From Ignavibacteriales bacterium (lineage in GTDB: Bacteria > Bacteroidota > Ignavibacteria > Ignavibacteriales > Melioribacteraceae): a stretch of 10,201 nt of DNA. The stretch is from the NCBI GenBank assembly GCA_016929735.1, contig JAFGID010000339.1:1-10201 (forward strand), in the 5' to 3' direction. The notes under the pieces were generated by a model. The model was not told the origin of the DNA. It saw only the letters and a program-made list of their open reading frames with translations, and made no database searches. Position numbers and translations under genes: made by a program. This document shows, piece after piece, positions 1-7,861 of this stretch (positions are counted from its first letter, which is position 1; every line of letters begins with the position of its first letter).

Positions 1-79
1 ACAATGTCAAGCACTTTTTGTATTTTATATTATATATTTTCAATACATTAGCTACAATCTATTTAGTAAATCAACAGAG

Positions 80-1735
80 TCATATATTATCCTCTGATAA
101 TTTCCTTATTTTATTATCAGTAAATTTTTTGTATTTAATAAAACTTCCAATCACTACTAATAAAACAACACCAACAATTATCGTAGCTTTAATTAGAAGA
201 TCTCTCGATTTTTTTAATCTTTTATTTTCGTATAATATTACTGTAATTTTCTCTTTTAATCTTTTTGCATCAGTGAAATTTTCGTTAATTTTTAATACAG
301 AATCACATTGTGCCACTCCATTTTCATAGTAGTGTATTCTTGCTGATTCAGATTCGGTTTTTTTTGCGGCTATTAAAAAGGCTTCCGCAAACAATAAACG
401 AGTTTGAATATCATTGTTATCTTTAAAATAAAATTCTTGAGCTTGGAATTCTGTTTCATCCAACAATATTTCTGCAAATTTCTCCAACGCATCATCACGA
501 TAGGAATTTTCTTTTAAAATTGAATAATCTAACGATGACTTAACCGCTAAAAGAAAAGATGCCTTATGTTTTATAGTAGCATCTCGGTTTTTATTTTCAA
601 TGATCTTTAATACTGTTGTTAGCGAATCGGGCAATTTGTTTTTCCTCAAGTACAACTTTGCTAATCCAAAATGATATTTGGCTTTTGCATATTTATTAAA
701 AATAAGACAAAAATCCATATAAGAACTATCACTTTCAAATACATATTTCAAATATTGAATAGCATTATCGTAGTTTCTTATATCTTCATCTTCAATAATT
801 ATTTTAGCTTCAGAGAATTTTATTTCAGTATCATATTTAATTCTTATCCATTCTGAATCTATTTCTGATTCAAAATATTCAGAATGAAAATTTTCTGCTC
901 GTTGCAACTTAGTTTTTGCCTGCCTTACCTCATTTTTCTCTAATAATTCTAATGAAAGATAATAGAAATATACAACTCCCCTATCATTGTTTGGAAGACG
1001 ACTTCTTAGAATATTTTTTAGTTCAATATTTCCATTTACCTTGTTATTTTTTACTTTCCATTCAATAGCATTAATCAATTTTTTAATTAATTTATTTTTC
1101 AAATTTGAAATATTTTTAGAAAGTTTTATACTTAGATTAAGTCCATTAACCATTACTAAACTATCAATCGAATAAATAATGTTACTTGAAGCTAAAAAAT
1201 CATTTAGAGCCAGTTTGTACTCGCCTTTGTAAAAATACATTTCAATCAAAGCTATTTTATTTTCTTTATCATCTGAATTCAAATCTATTGCTTTGTCGAG
1301 ATGTCTCTTTGCCTCATTAAAATTTCTAATATTATTAAACTTAGAATATGCCAAACCCAAAATTCTATGAGGCCATGAAAAATTAGGATCAATTATCAAA
1401 GCATGTTCACAATACTCTTTTGTCTTATCACAATTTTCCAATAACAAATATGTTTCTGCAAGTCCAGAATACGCAATTTTAAGGCTTTCATTCTCATTTG
1501 ACAAGAAGTCTATTGCATCGATAAATTTATTTCTGGCGTTAAATGCATTTCTTCTTATAGTTGCCAAGTCATCAGCTTCTTTCGCTGATTTAAGAAAATC
1601 CCTCCCTAACCTTAATTTTGTATATCCCGTTGTTCTTCTGTCTTGTTGTGGATTCTTATTTTTAGCATAAAGGATTTGTGATACCATGCCTGATGAGAAT
1701 AACATTAGAATAATTAATATATTAAATTTTCTCAT
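80..1735 (-). CDS. Exported TPR protein with C-terminal transmembrane helix
   Basis: The 551-residue product begins with a signal peptide (1-24, ending ILYA/K). Clear TPR units lie at about 85-180: AYSGLAETYLLLENCDKTKEYCEHALIIDP, then RILGLAYSKF...EAKRHLDKAIDLN, then ALIEMYFYKGEYKLALNDF. More helical repeats run to about 495, for example AKYHFGLAKLYLRKNKLPDSL at 352-372. A basic coil (RLKKSRDLLIK) precedes a hydrophobic helix at about 516-533. A positively charged tail of about 18 residues (KYKKFTDNKIRK) predicts an inside C-terminus, so the TPR region should lie in the periplasm. The layout matches the sensory half of FCB TPR-transmembrane histidine kinases or LuxR-type regulators, but ends before any output domain. 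The start is supported by the signal peptide; the upstream region has only a weak, distant GGA and an A-rich leader. It follows the fusion gene by 34 bases. A scaffold or sensor role in the same envelope system is inference. Confidence 0.88.
   Translation of the reverse strand: MRKFNILIILMLFSSGMVSQILYAKNKNPQQDRRTTGYTKLRLGRDFLKSAKEADDLATIRRNAFNARNKFIDAIDFLSNENESLKIAYSGLAETYLLLENCDKTKEYCEHALIIDPNFSWPHRILGLAYSKFNNIRNFNEAKRHLDKAIDLNSDDKENKIALIEMYFYKGEYKLALNDFLASSNIIYSIDSLVMVNGLNLSIKLSKNISNLKNKLIKKLINAIEWKVKNNKVNGNIELKNILRSRLPNNDRGVVYFYYLSLELLEKNEVRQAKTKLQRAENFHSEYFESEIDSEWIRIKYDTEIKFSEAKIIIEDEDIRNYDNAIQYLKYVFESDSSYMDFCLIFNKYAKAKYHFGLAKLYLRKNKLPDSLTTVLKIIENKNRDATIKHKASFLLAVKSSLDYSILKENSYRDDALEKFAEILLDETEFQAQEFYFKDNNDIQTRLLFAEAFLIAAKKTESESARIHYYENGVAQCDSVLKINENFTDAKRLKEKITVILYENKRLKKSRDLLIKATIIVGVVLLVVIGSFIKYKKFTDNKIRKLSEDNI
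134..199 (-). other. C-terminal transmembrane helix of the TPR protein
   Basis: Residues 513-534 include IIVGVVLLVVIG, an uninterrupted hydrophobic stretch flanked by lysines and arginines on both sides. The stronger basic cluster follows the helix, which by the positive-inside rule places the short tail in the cytoplasm. Confidence 0.8.
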
Positions 1736-1769
1736 TTTTAATTTTCCAAATATTACTAATTTCTGTAAT

Positions 1770-4700
1770 TTATTTGTATAATTGGATTCTTTTTATTTTG
1801 CTTTTAGTAGCTTGCTCGAGAACTAATAAATATTTCCTACCATCACGAACCTCTAAATCAGTTGAACGAGAAGCGAACTGCAAATCAACCTTTTTAATAT
1901 TTTGGTTTATATCTATTGCATCAAGGTTAAATATTAATAAACATTTTTGATTATTTTCAAGATTCCAATAAACTGCATACAAAAATTCATCATTACTGTT
2001 TTCTTCAAAAGATTGATCGATGTTCAAATGTATCGGCAACCAATTGTTATTTAAATTTACTGTAAATGTATCGGTTATAGAACCATTTCTATCGATTTTA
2101 ACAATACTTCCTACCAGCCAGTCTGCTACATATATTTCATTATTTCTACTGACTGCAATATTAACTGGAATCATTTGATACTTTTTTTCAATAGGAGTTA
2201 AATCATCCCTGGTTAAAAAACTTGCTAAATTATATTTCAAAATAGAGCTTTCTTCAAAATTAACGATGTAAAGCATATCATTTGAAATGCAAATATCAAT
2301 AGGCATATTAAAATTATATCCCCTTTCAAAGGTATCTAAATCTTGTTCACTAATTCTACCTTTAAAAACTCTATTTGCTATTGGATCAGCAATATAAACA
2401 ATGTTATTGTAAACATCTAATGCCGTTGGAAATTTTAATTCAATATAATTAATCGAATCGCACCTATCTGTGTTTAAAATTTTGATCTGGCTATTGCCGG
2501 CTTCCGCTATATAACGCCCATTATTATGATCTATCATTAAATCGTAAGGATAACAAAAAACCTCATCAAAAGCATTTTCAACTTCCTCGGCCTGGTAAAT
2601 AGTTAAATTTGTTTCTTCCTCTTTATCTTTCTTCTTTGTCGAAATAATGGTCTTTATTTTATCTGTTGCTGGTTTTGATTTTTCTAAGAACGGATATAAC
2701 AAAATAACTTTTGCAAATTCCAGCATAGCTCCATATGTATCGCATTTATTAAGATAACATTCCCCAAGGTAATAAAGAGCATCATCTACAATGCGTTCAT
2801 CTGTAAACTTAAAAATATTTAACGAATCAGACTTAATCACTTTTTTTGAGTGAGCTTGAATTAACAATTCTAGAATTTTTATAGTACTATCAATTTCTGA
2901 TATATCAGGATTCGATTTAGTACAGCAAATACAACAATTGAGCTTAAAAATTATCTTTTGTAAATTATCTTTTTGAGGTAATTTTTTTAATGAATCATAT
3001 TTCACCTTCGCCTGCCGCCACCAAACTGTATTATTGTTTGCTTCAGCATATTTATGATAAATAGCTGCACCGAAATATTTATACAAGCCACTATTTTTAA
3101 AACCTTTATACTGCCAATCGTCTTTATCATAAAATTCATAGATTTCTTTAGCCTTTTTCCAGGAAGAACCAGAAGAATCACTTTTTGCTCGATTTAAAAA
3201 ATGTTCAATTACACAACAGGGAGTGTTTTCCTCATTTAATTTATAGTTATTACAATAATAATCCTTGTATTTTTCAAGTTTTATAGAAGTATCAATGGCA
3301 CCACTCTTTCTATACTTTTTAAGCAGGATCGTGAATAAACCTTTAACGTTTTCATCTCTATAATTTAACAGGGTTGTTGCCAGATTAAAATGAAAAATGG
3401 AGCGCAATGAATTTCCAGTTTGATCTGAACCAATTAATACTTTGTATTTTTCGGCAGCTTCTTTCCATTGATCTTCGTCTGGCTCAAATGCTAAAATTTT
3501 TTGGTAGATTATGGCACCTAAATAATTATACCACCAATCATTTTCATCAGCTTTCATAATTGGATTATAATAAAAATGATAAATTTGTTTCACATCTTCC
3601 CAGGTCTTTTTATTGTTTTTTTCAAAAGCTTCATCGATTTTTAACATAATATAATTTATATAAGTTTGGTACCTGTCGTAATCATTATTCCTGTCATTTT
3701 TATCATTGGTTGACTTTTGTTTATTATTTTTTTTCTTTTCTATCGTCGTATCTATTTTAATAGCATTATCAAAACATTTTATAGCTTTCTCATCGTTTCC
3801 TTCCTTAAATTCTAAATCACCTAATCCATACCATGCTCTTGAAATCCAAGATTCATCATAATTGTCTTCACTAATCTTTCTTAATAACCATTTTCTTGTT
3901 GTATAATTATTAGTAGTATCTATTGCTTGATCATAGATGTCTTCATAATAAGAGCTACTGTTAAAATTTATTGATGCTCTAAAACGGGATCCACCCAAAC
4001 TAGCACATCCGATTTCACCTTCTTCCCCTATTGACAAATCAGCACTATAAGTTGAAGAAGCTCGAATTCCAATCCCAAAAGTAAACTCTTTGTTTAAATC
4101 ACTCTGTAGCTTTTCATTAGCTAAATTATAATTATTTATTCTGATTCCAGCTCGAAACGATAACATATTTTTATCGAAAACCTCAATCGGCAGCATCCAT
4201 TCCGCACCTAACCGATAATCTTCATGTTTACGGACTGTATTAATATCAAAATTTACAATAACTTTTTGTTTTATTTGTTGAAGTAAATTCCAACTCACTC
4301 CAAACCGACACGATAGTGGCATTCTATCCTCGTTTATTTTCGTTTTTGCAATACATAATTCCTTCATTGAGACATTCTGCATTTGTAACCCAATTGCAAT
4401 AGGTAAATCTCCAATATTTTTCAATCTAAAACCCAAATCCCAACCGATGTTGGAAGAAAAATTGGTGTTCTCTCTATCGAGGTCACCCCAATTTCTGAAT
4501 AACCACTTTCCGGTAAATCCGTACTCCAACATAACACTCAATTTGTTTATATGTATAGGTATCTTTCCTCCCCTGGAACATAGTAGTGCTCCTTCGGTAC
4601 AGCCAAAAGTTCCCTTGTAAGAAATTTGTCCATCAATCAGATCATATTGTTCTATGCCACTGGTACGTATCGCTATAAAATTTAAACCTACCGGACCGAA

Positions 4701-5036
4701 GATAGAACCCAGGCATTTAAAAAATTTTTTATCATTCCAATAGAACGGTAAGTTAATTGCAGAGGCAAAATTAAAGTAATTTACATCTTCAAATAGATTG
4801 AACCACATTAAGGAAGCCTGGTAGCTTATTACTTCGGCTAATCCGGCGGGATTCCAATAACAAGCCGTGGCATCGTCTGCAAAGGCGACATAAGCTTGGC
4901 CCATTGCTAATGCTCGTCCACCGGTTCCCCAGCGGAAAATCTCACCTGGAGTTCCCCCAATATATTGAGCTTTGCTAATCGATACGGATAGAAAAATAAA
5001 AAGTAGCACAAAATTTATTATAACTTTTTTGCTCAT
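1770..5036 (-). CDS. PorV/PorQ-like outer-membrane barrel fused to TPR-like helical region and NHL-like beta-propeller
   Basis: The 1088-residue product has a signal peptide (1-23, SISKA/Q). Residues 24 to about 360 look like a PorV/PorQ (FadL-type) barrel. The family signature near the N-terminus is clear: GGRALAMGQAYVAFADDAT at 39-57, then YWNPAGLAEV at 60-69. Alternating polar/hydrophobic strands follow to RFRASINFNSSS. Known PorV proteins carry T9SS cargo to the sortase and are about 390 residues, so the extra 700 residues are notable. Residues 397-430 are a TPR (AWYGLGDLEFKEGNDEKAI), then a K/N/D-rich linker (434-454), then helical repeats with an internal duplication (477-617 and 624-728) and a further TPR at 750-782 (ALYYLGECYLNKCDTYGAM). 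Residues about 825-1000 carry NHL-like blades: YPYDLMID, ALDVYNNIVYIADPIANRVF, PIDICISNDMLYIVN and NIAVSRNNEIYVADWLVGSIVKID. It has some 21 cysteines. Whether the extension faces the periplasm or the outside cannot be told. Barrel and TPR calls are firm; a role handling the neighbouring T9SS proteins is inference. Confidence 0.9.
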   Translation of the reverse strand: MSKKVIINFVLLFIFLSVSISKAQYIGGTPGEIFRWGTGGRALAMGQAYVAFADDATACYWNPAGLAEVISYQASLMWFNLFEDVNYFNFASAINLPFYWNDKKFFKCLGSIFGPVGLNFIAIRTSGIEQYDLIDGQISYKGTFGCTEGALLCSRGGKIPIHINKLSVMLEYGFTGKWLFRNWGDLDRENTNFSSNIGWDLGFRLKNIGDLPIAIGLQMQNVSMKELCIAKTKINEDRMPLSCRFGVSWNLLQQIKQKVIVNFDINTVRKHEDYRLGAEWMLPIEVFDKNMLSFRAGIRINNYNLANEKLQSDLNKEFTFGIGIRASSTYSADLSIGEEGEIGCASLGGSRFRASINFNSSSYYEDIYDQAIDTTNNYTTRKWLLRKISEDNYDESWISRAWYGLGDLEFKEGNDEKAIKCFDNAIKIDTTIEKKKNNKQKSTNDKNDRNNDYDRYQTYINYIMLKIDEAFEKNNKKTWEDVKQIYHFYYNPIMKADENDWWYNYLGAIIYQKILAFEPDEDQWKEAAEKYKVLIGSDQTGNSLRSIFHFNLATTLLNYRDENVKGLFTILLKKYRKSGAIDTSIKLEKYKDYYCNNYKLNEENTPCCVIEHFLNRAKSDSSGSSWKKAKEIYEFYDKDDWQYKGFKNSGLYKYFGAAIYHKYAEANNNTVWWRQAKVKYDSLKKLPQKDNLQKIIFKLNCCICCTKSNPDISEIDSTIKILELLIQAHSKKVIKSDSLNIFKFTDERIVDDALYYLGECYLNKCDTYGAMLEFAKVILLYPFLEKSKPATDKIKTIISTKKKDKEEETNLTIYQAEEVENAFDEVFCYPYDLMIDHNNGRYIAEAGNSQIKILNTDRCDSINYIELKFPTALDVYNNIVYIADPIANRVFKGRISEQDLDTFERGYNFNMPIDICISNDMLYIVNFEESSILKYNLASFLTRDDLTPIEKKYQMIPVNIAVSRNNEIYVADWLVGSIVKIDRNGSITDTFTVNLNNNWLPIHLNIDQSFEENSNDEFLYAVYWNLENNQKCLLIFNLDAIDINQNIKKVDLQFASRSTDLEVRDGRKYLLVLEQATKSKIKRIQLYK
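2037..2564 (-). other. NHL-like beta-propeller domain
   Basis: Residues about 825-1000 of the fusion protein contain at least four blade-like repeats of the form P-x-D/N-I-x-(V/I)-x-N-x-x-(I/L)-Y-(I/V)-A-(D/E), followed by a strand such as ANRVFKG or VGSIVKID. This is the NHL/six-bladed propeller pattern seen in extracellular and periplasmic binding scaffolds. The remaining blades, probably to about residue 1085 (YLLVLEQATKSKIKRIQL), are weaker. Confidence 0.7.
2853..3167 (-). repeat. Helical repeat unit 2 (internal duplication of the fusion protein)
   Basis: Residues 624-728 repeat unit 1 at an offset of 147-149 residues: W626, K630, I632-Y633, F635-Y636, Y654-x-G656-A657, I659-Y660, W673, K679-Y680, F697 and N700. 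The IDSTIK block at 715-720 matches with about 15 residues deleted. The DNA copies have diverged, so this is an old duplication. Confidence 0.75.
3186..3608 (-). repeat. Helical repeat unit 1 (internal duplication of the fusion protein)
   Basis: Residues 477-617 align with residues 624-728 of the same protein. Matching landmarks here are W479, K483, I485-Y486, F488-Y489, Y505-x-G507-A508, I510-Y511, W524, K530-Y531, F548 and N551, IDTSIK at 581-586, and a CC pair at 607-608. Confidence 0.75.
3957..4967 (-). other. PorV/PorQ-like beta-barrel domain
   Basis: Residues 24-360 of the fusion protein. The conserved Gly-Gly-Arg-Ala and Ala-Met-Gly stretch followed by ADDAT and YWNPAGLA is the family hallmark. 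Later features fit amphipathic strands and tight turns: GPVGLNFIAI, DLGFRLKNIGDLPIAIGLQMQN, DYRLGAEWML, LSFRAGIRINNYN and FTFGIGIRAS. The size of about 335 residues is close to a stand-alone family member. Confidence 0.85.
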
Positions 5037-5040
5037 TTTT

Positions 5041-5047
5041 TTCCTTC
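5041..5047 (-). promoter_or_regulatory. Ribosome binding site of the barrel-TPR-propeller gene
   Basis: On the minus strand GAAGGAA lies four bases before the ATG at 5036-5034, followed only by A residues. This is a Shine-Dalgarno-like element, although the AAGGA core sits close to the start. It falls in the 17-base gap after the stop of the preceding gene, as expected for tightly coupled operon genes. Confidence 0.6.
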
Positions 5048-5053
5048 AATTAT

Positions 5054-5359
5054 TCAGTTTTTTATGACAGCAATTTTTATTCGCTTTACTCCCTCCTTTT
5101 TATGGACAATGGCTATATATACTCCATCAGCCACAATTTTATCACTTCGATTTCTCCCATCCCAGACAATTTGATGATAGCCACTCTGCGAATCACTGGG
5201 ATCCAAACTCTCAACTAAATTACCAAAAATGTCATAAATATTTACCCGTACTGTGTGTTCACTTTTGACAATAATTTTAGTCTCGCTTTGTTCAGGATCT
5301 CCACTCAATGGATTGAATGGATTGGGAGCATTATAAACCTTTTCAGGATCAGTGGGATC
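5054..5359 (-). other. FlgD-Ig-like / T9SS-type C-terminal domain
   Basis: Residues 822-922 of the Ig-module protein. The APNPFNP core replaces the canonical QNYPNPFN, and the spacer after it is longer and acidic (SGDPEQSE). The rest (IYDIFGNLV, WDGRN, ADGVYIA, KRIKIAVIK) fits both FlgD Ig-like domains and T9SS C-terminal domains, which resemble each other. Export by T9SS is likely but less certain than for the upstream gene. Confidence 0.75.
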
Positions 5360-7822
5360 ATAAAAAATTGTATCACAATTTGTTACTACGCTTACATGTT
5401 CTGCCCAATCCATTACCTGGGCACAAACTAATTTTCTTCCTTTTGGCTCTGAAACGGTAAATGAATAAGAACTTTCTTTTATCCATTGATGTCTATTATT
5501 ATGATAACTAAAATCAGGTTTGTCAGGACACTCAGCTAAACTAATCCATTGAATTCCATCAGGACAATTATCACTATCTCCTATTAAGGTCACAGATATA
5601 TCAAGATTTGCAGTATAAGTTGTATCACCTGTAACTCTGTCACTTAGTCGTATCCTGTCAATATTTGGTGGCGTAAAATCAAGAAAAATATTTGAAATAG
5701 CGATTGTGTCAGACACCCTACCATATATGTTCCGTGCTACACCGTATAACGTGTAATTAGCATCACCGATTTGGGTAGTTTCAAAAATAAAAGTTGTATT
5801 GACCTTATCAGTTACATCATCAAATTTACGTGCATTATCTTTTGATACTAAGGAGGCTATATTTTGGCTTAACCAGACGGTATCAATTAAACTAAATGGA
5901 ATATCAGAAACGATTCTCACTTTAACTTCTGGTTCATCAGAGTATAAAGAATCAGGAGCAAAATCGTTTTTATCAAAAAGGGTTGTCCGAATATTAAAAG
6001 TAGTATCAGGAAAATAATAAATTGAACTATATTTATGTTCACTCACATTTCCTGCTGAATCTTTTACTACACAATAAACACCTACATTATCAAATGGTTC
6101 TATATTTGTCAATTCAAAAGGGAGGACCGTTCTATTTGCAAGATAATCTATAAAATAATTATCTCGAAGATCCCAATCTTTTGTATTAAAAATATCGTCA
6201 TAAATATCCTCTTGAATGAATGCAATCTTATGAATATTTTTTTCCGAAGGATCAAGCACGAAATTGACATTTATGTTTAATTCATTAGTAATTCCGGGAG
6301 TGATATTCTGCAAATCTGAAAGCCAGAAATTCTCTAATTCAGGTTTAATCGGGTCATAATGTATAATCCAGTTTATAGGATCTATATAATTTCCAGTATT
6401 ATCAAATAATTGACAAAAGATAGAATTTGAATCATTATCCAAAATTGTCATTAATGTCTCTCGCTCACATTCACTAAAATTACACCCATTAATATTCCAA
6501 ATAAACTGTTCCTCTTGAATATCTCCATATAACTTGGCTTGTTTCAATCCTGAAATTGAATCAACTGCTTTAATTTTTAACCTATTAGTTAAATCATTAG
6601 TCCAATGAAGCGCAGTGATAGGCGAAGTATATTGTGTAGCAACTTCCGAAAAATCAAATAACCCGAATGATTTAACAGAAGGAGGAGTTTTGTCATATAT
6701 AATAGTCCTCCATATTGAGTCAGCTTGTAAATTTGTAGCAGAATCTTTTGCAATCGTAGTTATTTCATACCAGCCTTCACCCATCTCAAATTTAAATGTC
6801 ACTGTAGTGTCAACAGCATCTTTTTTAGGCATATAGTAAGTTTTATATATAGCTGGTTCTGAATATGAAACAAATGGATTTTCTCGATATTTGTAGATTA
6901 AATATAATGATTCTAAACCACTTTCAAAATTAGCAATACCCACGGCGGAATCATCTGCCCAAAAAGTAATCGGAATTGAATCATCTCTAATGTAAGTTTT
7001 TTGTTCCGGATCAATTATAACAGAAGATGGTAATGTTCTATCTAAGCGTAAAATAAAAGTAGTATCAAGAAAATAGCATGTATTTCCATCTAATTCCCAA
7101 TGAGAAGAACAAGATTTTGCAGAATGGGCTGCATCTTTAGCACCAAAAATTAAATGATAGATTGAATCTACTTCGATTGGTACTGCGAAATCTTGTTCAT
7201 TTATATTTATGATTGAGGTGGGAGGCGCTGCGTCTGCTGAAGATGGATCAATGGAATCTTCATTGTAATATATTCTTTCATGGATTTGTATGGTATCAGT
7301 GACTTGATTTATTAATTTTACTATCTTAGAAACACAAACCGAACTTACACCCGCTAATGAATCACTCACATTAATGCTGAACAATATTTTTTTTTGATTA
7401 TACCAATTACTATTAGTGGGCTGTGTCATTATTGTAGGTACTTCCAAAAATACAGGATGAGCCGTATCTTGAGTTGATTCGACTGTATTGGACATTAAAT
7501 CATTACTATCTTTAAAAAAGTAATGATAAGTTTTATTATGTTTTAGAGGAATTTCGTCCACATCAGCAGGGGGATTAGGGGGAAAAATAAATAATTCTGC
7601 AAATGACGTACCACCTGCGAAATAATCTGACTCACTTATATCTGTAATAAAAACCCAATATGAACCTCCCTCATAAGATCCACTTTTTAAATCAACTCGA
7701 TTCGATTTACCAACGGTATATTTCGGTTCAGGAAAAAGATAAGGATTTTGACTGTATAAAAGTTTTATAGAAAACAATGATATCACTACAAGAAATAAAA
7801 TAATGGAAAATTTTTTGTGCAC
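5054..7822 (-). CDS. Secreted multi-Ig-like module protein with FlgD-like/T9SS-type C-terminal domain
   Basis: The 922-residue product starts with a basic and hydrophobic signal peptide (about 1-24, probably cut near LLYS/Q; no lipobox Cys). Residues 25-120 form an FN3-like module with TYHYFF and ending STQDT. About six Ig-like modules of roughly 100-130 residues follow. Several begin with a D-x-T-x-P type linker (DRTLP 261, DKTPP 377, DFTPP 715; looser DPIKP 490) and end with a strand of the form AKDSATN (358), VKDSAGN (586) or VMDWAEH (803), typical of bacterial extracellular Ig-like repeats. The C-terminus (822-922) has APNPFNP, VNIYDIFGNLVESL, IVWDGRN, ADGVYIAIV and a basic end. This fits a FlgD-Ig-like domain or a variant T9SS sorting domain. 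It contains 11 cysteines, compatible with disulfides outside the cytoplasm. No enzyme motif is seen; a surface structural or adhesive role is inferred. The gene follows the FN3 gene by 39 bases and precedes the barrel gene by 17. Confidence 0.9.
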   Translation of the reverse strand: MHKKFSIILFLVVISLFSIKLLYSQNPYLFPEPKYTVGKSNRVDLKSGSYEGGSYWVFITDISESDYFAGGTSFAELFIFPPNPPADVDEIPLKHNKTYHYFFKDSNDLMSNTVESTQDTAHPVFLEVPTIMTQPTNSNWYNQKKILFSINVSDSLAGVSSVCVSKIVKLINQVTDTIQIHERIYYNEDSIDPSSADAAPPTSIININEQDFAVPIEVDSIYHLIFGAKDAAHSAKSCSSHWELDGNTCYFLDTTFILRLDRTLPSSVIIDPEQKTYIRDDSIPITFWADDSAVGIANFESGLESLYLIYKYRENPFVSYSEPAIYKTYYMPKKDAVDTTVTFKFEMGEGWYEITTIAKDSATNLQADSIWRTIIYDKTPPSVKSFGLFDFSEVATQYTSPITALHWTNDLTNRLKIKAVDSISGLKQAKLYGDIQEEQFIWNINGCNFSECERETLMTILDNDSNSIFCQLFDNTGNYIDPINWIIHYDPIKPELENFWLSDLQNITPGITNELNINVNFVLDPSEKNIHKIAFIQEDIYDDIFNTKDWDLRDNYFIDYLANRTVLPFELTNIEPFDNVGVYCVVKDSAGNVSEHKYSSIYYFPDTTFNIRTTLFDKNDFAPDSLYSDEPEVKVRIVSDIPFSLIDTVWLSQNIASLVSKDNARKFDDVTDKVNTTFIFETTQIGDANYTLYGVARNIYGRVSDTIAISNIFLDFTPPNIDRIRLSDRVTGDTTYTANLDISVTLIGDSDNCPDGIQWISLAECPDKPDFSYHNNRHQWIKESSYSFTVSEPKGRKLVCAQVMDWAEHVSVVTNCDTIFYDPTDPEKVYNAPNPFNPLSGDPEQSETKIIVKSEHTVRVNIYDIFGNLVESLDPSDSQSGYHQIVWDGRNRSDKIVADGVYIAIVHKKEGVKRIKIAVIKN
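5360..7045 (-). repeat. Tandem Ig-like modules within the Ig-module protein
   Basis: Residues 260-821 consist of about five divergent beta-sandwich modules of roughly 105-118 residues. Boundaries are marked by linkers at 261 (DRTLP), 377 (DKTPP), 490 (DPIKP), about 606 (TTFNIR) and 715 (DFTPP). Each ends with a strand resembling the A-x-D-x-A-G-N pattern. The repeats are clear in protein pattern but mostly diverged in DNA, so they are old. Confidence 0.7.
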
Positions 7823-7828
7823 TTTATT

Positions 7829-7835
7829 TCCCCAA
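7829..7835 (-). promoter_or_regulatory. Ribosome binding site of the Ig-module protein gene
   Basis: On the minus strand GGGGAAA lies six bases upstream of the ATG at 7822-7820. This is a reasonable Shine-Dalgarno-like element and supports this start, which also gives a clean signal peptide. Confidence 0.55.
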
Positions 7836-7861
7836 AATAAATTGTTTCATGCAATTTGATA

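Noticed and set aside
5..10. TTGACA on the minus strand near the window edge, considered as a -35 element for a downstream gene
   Set aside because: The matching -10 region would lie outside the window, and FCB bacteria often use different promoter motifs, so it cannot be supported.
18..329. Plus-strand open frame of 103 codons
   Set aside because: It lies almost wholly antisense to the end of the TPR gene and its hydrophobic composition mirrors the lysine- and asparagine-rich coding strand. No ribosome binding site or family pattern supports it.
1736..1769. ATTAC / GTAAT inverted repeat in the gap before the TPR gene
   Set aside because: Only five base pairs with an eight-base loop in very AT-rich DNA; expected by chance.
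3675..3737. K/N/D-rich low-complexity stretch in the fusion protein, considered as a sign of frameshift or a gene fusion error
   Set aside because: The frame stays open on both sides, with a TPR before it and helical repeats after it. It is best read as a flexible linker.
7839..7857. Six-base inverted repeat (AAATTG / CAATTT) after the stop of the FN3 gene, considered as a terminator
   Set aside because: The stem is short and AT-rich, no U-run typical of an intrinsic terminator follows, and the next gene begins within 39 bases with its own ribosome binding site, so read-through is more likely.
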